Shown here in pieces: positions 1 to 5,638 of a stretch of DNA of 7,827 bases. How positions within the stretch are numbered: position 1 is the first letter of the stretch; each line of letters opens with the position of its first letter. Made by a program: the position numbers and the translations under genes. The notes beneath the pieces are model-generated. The model had not been told where the DNA came from. It searched no databases and saw nothing but the letters and a program-made list of their open reading frames with translations. Source of the DNA: Planctomycetia bacterium (GTDB lineage Bacteria; Planctomycetota; Planctomycetia; Gemmatales; Gemmataceae); NCBI GenBank assembly GCA_005773755.1, contig SXHE01000390.1:1-7827 (forward strand). Direction: 5' to 3'.

Positions 1-111
1 GCCGCCGGCGACCGCTCGAAAGCGTTCGAGCTGAAGCGCGAGCTGGACCAGCTCGGCCTGTTCAAGCAGTACGAGGACCGGTTCCTCGACCTGTTCAAGA
101 GCCGCGATTGA
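1..111 (+). CDS. C-terminal end of an unidentified protein (5' end outside window)
   Basis: An open frame runs from the first base to a TGA at 109-111, giving 36 visible residues that end in FKSRD. The fragment is rich in charged residues and leucine (for example FELKRELDQLGLF and FLDLFKSRD) and would form an amphipathic helix or two. No catalytic motif or recognisable domain is visible, so I do not assign a function. Its base composition and codon choice match the neighbouring genes. The next gene on the same strand begins 115 bp downstream, beyond an inverted repeat, so co-transcription is possible but not shown. This could instead be a chance open frame, but the GC-rich third positions and the stop just before a clear intergenic leader favour a real gene end. 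Confidence 0.6.
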   Translation, partial: AAGDRSKAFELKRELDQLGLFKQYEDRFLDLFKSRD

Positions 112-226
112 ACTGCGCCCCCGAAAGTAGTAGGCACAATCCGTGTGCCGTTCCGCTCCGACTCGCACGGAACGGTACCAGGAGCCGGCCCGTCGGCCTC
201 CTCCACCTCTCCCAGAAGGGTTTCCC
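112..226 (+). promoter_or_regulatory. Leader of the CBM9-like gene, with inverted repeat and ribosome-binding site
   Basis: This 115-bp gap lies between the upstream stop and the ATG at 227. It holds an inverted repeat with arms 145-155 and 168-178: the inner 8 bp (CCGTTCCG against CGGAACGG) are perfect, then come one G-U pair and two more Watson-Crick pairs, around a 12-base loop. A second, weaker hairpin with a one-base bulge can be drawn at 181-201. A good Shine-Dalgarno sequence, AGAAGGG at 214-220, sits 6 bases before the ATG and fixes the start. No convincing -35/-10 pair is visible. The repeat could be a terminator for the upstream gene (but there is no T-tract), an operator, or a 5' UTR structure. 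Confidence 0.5.
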
Positions 227-1297
227 ATGTCTCGCGCGCTCGCGCTCGTCGCGGTGCTGCCGTTCGCGGTGCTGTTGCTCGCGGTTCCCGCACCGGCCGC
301 GCCCGCGGACCCGGAACTGGCCGAACCGTACCCGCACCCGAAGGGGTACGTCTGCTATCGCGCCACAACGCCCGTCGTCATCGACGGCGACCCTAAGGAC
401 GCGGCCTGGGACGCGGCCCCGTGGACCGACGCGTTCGTGGACATCGAGGGCGACAAGAAGCCGAAGCCGCGGTTCCGCACCCGCGTCAAGATGCTCTGGG
501 ACGACGAGGCGCTGTACATCGCGGCCGAGATGGAAGAGCCGCACCTCTGGGGCACGTTGAAAGAGCACGACTCGGTCATCTTCTACGACCACGATTTCGA
601 AGTGTTCCTCGACCCCGACGGCGACAACCACCTGTACGGCGAACTCGAACTGAACGCACTCAACACGACCTGGGACCTGTTGCTGACGAAGCCGTACAAG
701 GACAGCGGGCACGCGATCAACGCCTGGGAGATTACCGGACTGAAGACCGCCGTGAAGCTGAACGGCTCGCTCAACGACCCGCGCGACACCGACAAGGGCT
801 GGACGCTCGAAATCAAGTGGCCGTGGAAGGGGCTGCACGAACTGCACACGAAAGCGACGCCGGTGCCGCCGAAGGACGGGAACCAGTGGCGGATCAACTT
901 CTCGCGCGTCGAGTGGGACATGGAGGTTGTGGGGGGCAAATACAACAAGGTGCCGAAGCGCCCGGAACACAATTGGGTGTGGTCGCCGCAGGGCGCGATC
1001 GACATGCACCGCCCGGAGCGCTGGGGCTACTTGCAGTTCAGCACCGCCAAGCCGGGCGAGGCCAAGTTCAAGCCGGACGCGGATTGGGACGCGCGCGACG
1101 CGCTCCACCGCGCGTACTACGCCCAGCGCACATACCGCAAGGAACACGGCAAGTTCGCGCCGAAGGTCGGCGACCTGGGGTTGAAGCTCCCGGCGGACCG
1201 CATGAGCGTTGAGACCACTCGCAACAGCTACGAAATGACCTGGACGGATGCGAAGCGCAAGTACACTATCACCAACGACGGGCGCTTCACGAAGTAA
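227..1297 (+). CDS. Secreted CBM9-like (carbohydrate-binding family 9-like) protein
   Basis: This 356-residue protein is probably exported and binds carbohydrate outside the cytoplasm. Residues 1 to about 25 form a Sec signal peptide: a short basic start, a hydrophobic core (ALALVAVLPFAVLLLAV), then Ala/Pro with AxA-type cleavage sites near 24-27. Residues about 40-272 match the CBM9-like beta-sandwich pattern: 'TTPVVIDGDPKDAAWDAAPW' (47-66), 'WDDEALYIAAEMEEP' (91-105), then an acidic aromatic core with FYDHDFEVFLDPDGD (119-133) and YGELELNALNTTWDLLL (137-153), and a late 'RWGYLQF' strand (265-271). Residues about 285-356 form a separate tail beginning with a helical segment (HRAYYAQRTYRKEHGKF, 294-310) followed by short strands. 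The ATG at 227 is chosen over an in-frame GTG at 143 because it is preceded by AGAAGGG and starts directly with the signal peptide. Proteins of this kind are often annotated only as CBM9-like; the ligand is unknown, and no catalytic site is evident. Confidence 0.85.
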   Translation: MSRALALVAVLPFAVLLLAVPAPAAPADPELAEPYPHPKGYVCYRATTPVVIDGDPKDAAWDAAPWTDAFVDIEGDKKPKPRFRTRVKMLWDDEALYIAAEMEEPHLWGTLKEHDSVIFYDHDFEVFLDPDGDNHLYGELELNALNTTWDLLLTKPYKDSGHAINAWEITGLKTAVKLNGSLNDPRDTDKGWTLEIKWPWKGLHELHTKATPVPPKDGNQWRINFSRVEWDMEVVGGKYNKVPKRPEHNWVWSPQGAIDMHRPERWGYLQFSTAKPGEAKFKPDADWDARDALHRAYYAQRTYRKEHGKFAPKVGDLGLKLPADRMSVETTRNSYEMTWTDAKRKYTITNDGRFTK

Positions 1298-1307
1298 ACC
1301 GCTATCG

Positions 1308-1321
1308 GGCCGCTTGCGGCT
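1308..1321. terminator. Small GC hairpin in a convergent junction, possible bidirectional terminator
   Basis: The 52-bp gap (1298-1349) separates the stops of two convergent genes. It contains GCCGC (1309-1313) and GCGGC (1316-1320), which pair as a 5-bp stem with a 2-base loop, or more realistically a 4-bp stem with a 4-base loop, plus a possible G-U closing pair. Its position between two convergent stops fits a shared terminator. There is no T-run on either side, so intrinsic termination would be weak and the call rests mainly on location. Confidence 0.35.
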
Positions 1322-1349
1322 TCACACACGCTCGTGGATCCGTAAGCGC

Positions 1350-2762
1350 CTACACCTCCGCACTCTCACCGCTTTCGGGGGTCGCCACGTCGGTGAAGCC
1401 GATCCCCTTTAGTCCCTCTTCCAGCTTCGCGGCGCGGTCGGGTTCGCCGTGAACGAGGCGCACGCGCGTTTGCGTACCCAGCGGCCCGATCATTCGCAGC
1501 AGGTCGCCTTGGTCGGCGTGACTGGAGAGGCCGTTTAGTACGACGATCTCCGCTCTCACCGGCACCTCGCGGCCGAGTACACGCACTAACGGGCGCTTCT
1601 CGACGAGTCGCCGGCCGAGCGTGTGTTCGGCCTGATAGCCGGCGATCAGGATCGTGTTCGCGGGGTTCGCCAGCCCGTGCTTCAGGTGGTGCAGCACGCG
1701 CCCGGCCTCGCACATCCCGCTCGACGCGATCACCACGCACGGCCCCGGCCGGTGGTTCAGTTGCACGCTCTCGTTCATCTTCTCGACGTAGCGCACGTGC
1801 TTGTCGCCGAACAGGTCCGGGTGCGCGCTCAGTAGTACCAGCGTCTCCTCGTCGTAGCACTCGGTGTGCTCGCGGAACACCTCCGTGCCGCGGGTCGCCA
1901 TCGGGCTGTCCACGAAGACCGGGATGTCCGGCAGCTTGCCCGCGGAGATGAGTTGATGGAGGAAGTACACGACCGTCTGCGTGCGCCCGACTGCGAACGC
2001 CGGGATGATGACCCGGCCCCCGCGCTCCGCGGTGCGCTTCACCACCTCCCCGAGTTTGTCCGCGGTCTCGGTCACGTCCTCGTGGGTGTGTCCGCCGTAG
2101 GTGCACTCGCTGACGAGCGTGTCGCACGCGGGGATCGCTTCGGGGTCGCGTAGAATGGGCAGCCCCGGCCGCCCGATGTCACCGGTGAAGGTGAGCCGGC
2201 GCGCGCCCGCGGCGCTCTCGATGTGGACGCTCACCATCGCCGAGCCGAGCAAGTGCCCGGCGTCCACGAAGCTGGCCTCGATCCCCTTTCCCACGCTGAA
2301 CCGCTTGCCGTACTCCACGGCCTGCAACCGCGTCAGCGTGCGGAACACGTCGCGCGCGTCGTAGATCGGCTCGACCTTCGGCTCGTCCTTCGCTCGCTTG
2401 CGGTTCAGGTAGTTCGCGGCCTCTTCCTGACTCTTCGCGGCGTCGCCGAGCATGACGGCCGCGAGCGCGCGCGTCGCGTGCGTGCAATAGATCGGTCCGG
2501 TGAAGCCGCGGCGCACGAGGTTCGGCAGGTTCCCGCAGTGATCGACGTGCGCGTGGCTCAGGATCACCGCGCCGATGTCCTTCGCGCGGAACGGCAGCTC
2601 GCGGTTGCGGTGGAAGCTCTCCGAACGCCGGCCCTGGAACAAGCCGCAATCGAGGAGGACGTTCTTGCCGTTCGCGGTGAGCTGGTGCATCGAGCCGGTC
2701 ACGGTCCGCGCCGCGCCCCAGAACGTGACCGTCGGCGCGGTGGCGGGAGACGTTTTACGCAC
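1350..2762 (-). CDS. MBL-fold / beta-CASP metallohydrolase, RNA-nuclease type
   Basis: A 470-residue member of the metallo-beta-lactamase/beta-CASP family, related to CPSF73/Ysh1-type RNA endonucleases and bacterial RNA-processing MBL enzymes. All expected motifs are present. The metal site has HAHVDH (70-75), His170 in AGHLLGSA and Asp195 in TGDIGR. Beta-CASP motif A is Glu219 in SECTYGG; PAFAVGRTQ lies at 254-262, SSGM at 347-350, motif B His415 in SSHAD, and motif C His438 in VHGE. It should therefore be a two-zinc phosphodiesterase acting in the cytoplasm; no signal peptide is seen. The start is a GTG at 2762-2760, supported by the conserved first strand (TVTFWGAARTVTGS, 11-24), which the next ATG (Met25) would remove. 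The ribosome-binding site is weak (GAGA about 7 bases upstream), so translational coupling to the preceding gene, 33 bp upstream, is plausible. Length is normal for the family. The physiological RNA substrate cannot be inferred. Confidence 0.92.
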   Translation of the reverse strand: MRKTSPATAPTVTFWGAARTVTGSMHQLTANGKNVLLDCGLFQGRRSESFHRNRELPFRAKDIGAVILSHAHVDHCGNLPNLVRRGFTGPIYCTHATRALAAVMLGDAAKSQEEAANYLNRKRAKDEPKVEPIYDARDVFRTLTRLQAVEYGKRFSVGKGIEASFVDAGHLLGSAMVSVHIESAAGARRLTFTGDIGRPGLPILRDPEAIPACDTLVSECTYGGHTHEDVTETADKLGEVVKRTAERGGRVIIPAFAVGRTQTVVYFLHQLISAGKLPDIPVFVDSPMATRGTEVFREHTECYDEETLVLLSAHPDLFGDKHVRYVEKMNESVQLNHRPGPCVVIASSGMCEAGRVLHHLKHGLANPANTILIAGYQAEHTLGRRLVEKRPLVRVLGREVPVRAEIVVLNGLSSHADQGDLLRMIGPLGTQTRVRLVHGEPDRAAKLEEGLKGIGFTDVATPESGESAEV

Positions 2763-2795
2763 GAATGGTTCTCGAAGAAGGAAGCGAGCGGCGGA

Positions 2796-4130
2796 TTACA
2801 CGGGCATCTTGTACGGCTTGCGGTACTCGTAGGTCAGCGCCTTGTTCGCGGCGTCGCTGTTTGTGAACCGCTCGGCCTTCGCGTCCCATTCGAGGTACGC
2901 CTTCGACCGGTGGGCGATGTTCGCGATCAGCGCGGCCGTTGTACAGCGGTGGCCGTACTCCACGTCGCACGTCGGCGTCTTGCGCGACTTCACGCAGTCG
3001 AGGAAGTTCCGGGCGTGGTCCGCGTCCTTGACGGAACCGGCCACGACCTTCGCTTCGATCTGCGCCTTCGCCCCGGTACGCCAGCCCTTCTCGACAGTGC
3101 GGTCCAGCGGGGTGCGCGCGGCGAACTCGTTGGGCGTGACAACCTCCGGCACGATCTCGTAGCCACTCGTGCGGAAGTACATCGTCCCCTTCGTACCGCG
3201 AAACTCGATCTCGCACGGCTTGCCGCTCGGGGCCGCGCCGGTCGCGTTGAACTGCGAGAACGTGACCAGCGTGTCGTTGGGGTAGTGCCACAGCACTTCC
3301 ATCGTGTCGGGCACTTCGCGGTTGTCGTAGTTCGCGAACTTGCCGCCGAGGGCGACGACCGCCTTCGGGGCGTCAACACCGAGCGAGGCGTGAATCTGCG
3401 CGAGGTAGTGGACGCCGAAGTTGGTGAGTTGCCCGCCGCTGTAGTCGTAGAACCAGCGGAACCGGTAGAAGCCGCGGTTCTTGTTGTACTTCTTCAGCGG
3501 GGCCGGCCCGGTCCACGCCTCCCAGTCGAACCCCTCCGGCGCGTCGCCGTCGGGCGGGCTGCCGATCCCCTTCGACCACTCGTTCTGTACGTGGAACGCG
3601 CGCACCACCGTGACCTTCCCGATCGCGCCGGACCGCACCACTTCTGCGGCCTCCTGGCACATCGGGCTGGACATGCGCTGAATGCCGCACTGCACGATGC
3701 GCTTGTGGTCGCGGCCGGCCTTCACCATCGCGCGCCCTTCCGCGACGCACAGCGACAGCGGCTTCTCGACGTACACGTCTTTCCCCGCGGCGCACGCTTC
3801 CACGCACTGGAGCGCGTGCCAGTGGTCCGGGGTAACGATCACAACCGCGTCCAGTTCCTTGTTCGCGAGCAGGTCGCGGTAGTTCTTGTACTGCTTGGGG
3901 TTCCCGCCGATCTTCTTAGCGGCGAAGTCCACATAGGGCTGGTAGATGTCGCAGACGGCCGCGACCTCGCAATCCCGGTGTTCGAGGAACGCGGACAGCA
4001 CCTGATCGCCGCGATTGCCCAGCCCGATGAAGCCGACGCGCACGCGGTCGTTCGCGCCCGAAACGCGCGACGCGCTGAGAGCCGTCGCGGTCGCGACGCC
4101 CGCGGTCATATCGAAAGTTCTGCGGTTCAT
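2796..4130 (-). CDS. Tat-targeted Gfo/Idh/MocA family oxidoreductase
   Basis: A 444-residue NAD(P)-dependent dehydrogenase of the Gfo/Idh/MocA family, probably acting on a sugar, sugar acid or cyclitol. The N-terminus NRRTFDM followed by a mild hydrophobic stretch (to about residue 26) looks like a twin-arginine signal, which fits export with the cofactor already bound. The Rossmann fold follows: GFIGLGNRG (33-41), Asp61 at the end of the second strand (favouring NAD), VTPDHWH (99-105), and EKP (122-124) with the expected catalytic Lys123. The C-terminal substrate domain has GGQLTNFGVH (232-241). Here Asn237 takes the place of the Asp in the classical D-x-x-x-H pair of inositol dehydrogenases, while His241 is kept. 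My recollection is that Asn is common in planctomycete paralogues, so this is probably subfamily-specific. The ATG follows an AAGGA Shine-Dalgarno that overlaps the upstream stop codon. The substrate is unknown. Confidence 0.93.
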   Translation of the reverse strand: MNRRTFDMTAGVATATALSASRVSGANDRVRVGFIGLGNRGDQVLSAFLEHRDCEVAAVCDIYQPYVDFAAKKIGGNPKQYKNYRDLLANKELDAVVIVTPDHWHALQCVEACAAGKDVYVEKPLSLCVAEGRAMVKAGRDHKRIVQCGIQRMSSPMCQEAAEVVRSGAIGKVTVVRAFHVQNEWSKGIGSPPDGDAPEGFDWEAWTGPAPLKKYNKNRGFYRFRWFYDYSGGQLTNFGVHYLAQIHASLGVDAPKAVVALGGKFANYDNREVPDTMEVLWHYPNDTLVTFSQFNATGAAPSGKPCEIEFRGTKGTMYFRTSGYEIVPEVVTPNEFAARTPLDRTVEKGWRTGAKAQIEAKVVAGSVKDADHARNFLDCVKSRKTPTCDVEYGHRCTTAALIANIAHRSKAYLEWDAKAERFTNSDAANKALTYEYRKPYKMPV

Positions 4131-4142
4131 GATTGTTCCTTA
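4131..4142 (-). promoter_or_regulatory. Ribosome-binding site of the oxidoreductase overlapping the upstream stop codon
   Basis: On the minus strand the nitrilase stop TAA (4142-4140) runs straight into GGAA, so TAAGGA serves both as the stop and as the Shine-Dalgarno core, about 6 bases before the oxidoreductase ATG at 4130. With only 9 bases between the genes, a ribosome terminating on the first sits at the initiation site of the second. This supports one transcript and translational coupling. Confidence 0.7.
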
Positions 4143-5525
4143 TTTCGAAGGTTCGGGGCGGACGCGCTGGATCTCGTTACGGAAGTCGCCCAAGTTGTTG
4201 CGCCAGTAGTGCCGCTTCGACAGATCGACCTCCGCGACGACGACCGTGCCCCACTTCTCGGCCACGGCCAGGTGCGCGCCGTCGTGGCCGTAGATCGCGG
4301 TGCGGGTCCACTTCGCACTCACGTCGGTGAACGTGCTGCTCACAAGGTAGGTGTGGTTCTCGCACGCCCGCGCCGCGGCCAGCAGCGGGTTGCAGCCCCA
4401 CACGGGCCACGCGATCACCTCCGCGCCGCGCGCGGTCAACTCGCGCGCCGGTTCGGGGAAGAACCCGTCGTAGCACACCATCATGCCGACCTTGCCGAAC
4501 CGCGTGTCGAACACCGGGAAGTCCTTGCCCGCGGTGATCCCGCCCTCGATCTCGCCGCGCGGCAGGCACACCTTGCGGTACTTGCCCGCCAGCTTCCCGT
4601 CGGGGCCGATCAGCGCCGCGACGTTGTAGATCAGGTGCTTGTCGCGCTCGACGAGGCCGACGACGATGTACAGGTTGTGCTTCTTCGCCAGTGTGCCGAA
4701 GTAGTCCGTCGAAGGGCCTGGCACGGCCTCCGCGACCTCGTCGAACTTCTTGCCCAGGCCGACGTAGGTGATCGTCTCGCCAAGCACGACGAGGTCGGCT
4801 TTCTGCTTCGCCGCGTCTTCGATGAACGGCTCGTACAATTTGCAGTTATCGCCAGGGGTCTTCCCGCCCTTCGGGGTGAAGTGGACCGTCGCGAGCCGGG
4901 CCTTGCGCGCCGGCGGGGGATCACACGCCGTGAAACTCACGTCGCTCCACGTGACCGAACCACCGGGCGCGTCGAGCAGGTGTAACTCGATGACGGCTTT
5001 CGTCGCCTTCGCGGGCGCGCGGTAGGTGCCGCTGACCACGACGTAGCCCGGCCACTTCGCGGGCGAATCGATGGGATACTCCGGTTCCGCGGTCGGTACG
5101 CCGCCGGGTGTTGTGTCGCCCTCCGGCGGATCGGCCTTTACCGGCGCATCCTGCCCGCGCCAGACGATTCGCGCATACACGCTCTTCCGCGGCAACGCGA
5201 CGCCATCGACCTTCCGCAGCGCGTAGAAGCGGTACCACTTCCCGCCGGTCACGGGAACGTGTTTCTCGCACCAGCCGTGCGCGCCTTCGCGCGAGTCACC
5301 GTTGATGGTGAACGCCCCGGTGCCGTCTAACCCGCCCTTCGGCTCGTACTCGAACCGCGGCGCGATTTCCTTGCGCGGCGAGTTGATCGCCCAGTCGTCC
5401 GGCAGGTTGGCGAGCGGCGGGATGGGCAGCTTCTCGCGCTTCAGGGGCGGGGCGGCCGGCGGGGGAACCGCGGCGGACGCGGCCACGACCGCGAAGCACC
5501 CGACGAGCGCGAGTCGGAATCTCAT
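4140..5525 (-). CDS. Secreted carbon-nitrogen hydrolase (nitrilase superfamily) with N-terminal beta-sandwich-like domain
   Basis: A 461-residue exported protein with two parts. Residues 1 to about 19 form a Sec signal peptide (MRFR, hydrophobic core, ASA/A cleavage region), followed by a Pro/Ala linker. Residues about 45-200 look like a jelly-roll or carbohydrate-binding-like domain: GTGAFTINGDSREGAHGW (68-85), a YRFYALRKVDG strand (98-108), then YVVVSGTYRAP (161-171) and IELHLLDAPGGSVTWSDVSF (179-198). Residues about 208-455 are a nitrilase domain with the full Glu-Lys-Cys triad: Glu250 in VLGET, Lys318 in YRKVCLP, and Cys351 in VCYDGFFPE. It should hydrolyse a non-peptide C-N bond (amide, carbamoyl or nitrile) outside the cytoplasm. 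Nitrilase-superfamily enzymes are usually 260-350 residues and cytoplasmic, so export plus the added domain is noteworthy. The ATG at 5525 is preferred to an in-frame GTG at 5582 because it has GGAGA 7 bases upstream and starts the signal peptide. It is the first gene of the three-gene unit. Confidence 0.9.
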   Translation of the reverse strand: MRFRLALVGCFAVVAASAAVPPPAAPPLKREKLPIPPLANLPDDWAINSPRKEIAPRFEYEPKGGLDGTGAFTINGDSREGAHGWCEKHVPVTGGKWYRFYALRKVDGVALPRKSVYARIVWRGQDAPVKADPPEGDTTPGGVPTAEPEYPIDSPAKWPGYVVVSGTYRAPAKATKAVIELHLLDAPGGSVTWSDVSFTACDPPPARKARLATVHFTPKGGKTPGDNCKLYEPFIEDAAKQKADLVVLGETITYVGLGKKFDEVAEAVPGPSTDYFGTLAKKHNLYIVVGLVERDKHLIYNVAALIGPDGKLAGKYRKVCLPRGEIEGGITAGKDFPVFDTRFGKVGMMVCYDGFFPEPARELTARGAEVIAWPVWGCNPLLAAARACENHTYLVSSTFTDVSAKWTRTAIYGHDGAHLAVAEKWGTVVVAEVDLSKRHYWRNNLGDFRNEIQRVRPEPSK

Positions 5526-5638
5526 GTGCGGTTCTCCGAGCGAGGTGCGCCCATCATCGGGGAAGTGGGCCGCCGTGTCCACTGTTCACGGCCCGCGCGC
5601 CGCGGTACGCTCAAGGGGGTTCACTCCGAGGTGCGCCG
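5526..5638. promoter_or_regulatory. Divergent intergenic region, presumed promoters for nitrilase unit and LRR lipoprotein
   Basis: This 113-bp gap separates two outward-facing genes, so it must hold the promoters for both unless transcription comes from further away. The ribosome-binding sites are GGAGA on the minus strand (5537-5533, 7 bases from the nitrilase ATG) and GAGG on the plus strand (5628-5631, 7 bases from the LRR ATG). It also contains an 11-bp exact direct repeat, CGAGGTGCGCC, at 5541-5551 and 5627-5637, and an imperfect dyad whose core is GCCGTG (5572-5577) and CACGGC (5587-5592). No sigma-70-like -35/-10 pair stands out on either strand. Confidence 0.5.

Noticed and set aside
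108..140. TTGAAC at 108-113 with CACAAT at 135-140 as a sigma-70 promoter
   Set aside because: The spacer is 21 bases and the -10 matches only 4 of 6; not better than chance.
143..226. Upstream in-frame GTG start for the CBM9-like protein
   Set aside because: It would add 28 Pro/Arg-rich residues before the signal peptide, while the ATG at 227 has a strong Shine-Dalgarno at 6 bases.
95..1147. A 350-codon antisense open frame across the CBM9-like gene
   Set aside because: Codon-aligned shadow of the sense gene; low-complexity Arg/Val composition and no recognisable motif.
2796..4130. Assignment of the oxidoreductase as a GH109-type glycosidase (also Tat-exported and NAD-dependent)
   Set aside because: The substrate-domain motif GGQLTNFGVH and the EKP context look like ordinary Gfo/Idh/MocA dehydrogenases; I do not see the YPTHG-like motif I associate with GH109.
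2223..4985. A 920-codon open frame on the plus strand
   Set aside because: It is the codon-aligned reverse complement of three well-supported minus-strand genes. It stays open because those genes avoid TTA, CTA and TCA codons, as GC-rich genes do. Its translation is Arg/Val/Ala-rich with no domain.
5496..5525. Possible lipobox LVGC at residues 7-10 of the nitrilase
   Set aside because: Only about five hydrophobic residues precede the Cys, too short for a lipoprotein signal; an ordinary Sec signal with AxA-type cleavage near residue 18 fits better.
5526..5582. Upstream in-frame GTG start for the nitrilase
   Set aside because: The 19 added residues are hydrophilic and would bury the signal peptide; the ATG at 5525 has GGAGA at 7 bases.
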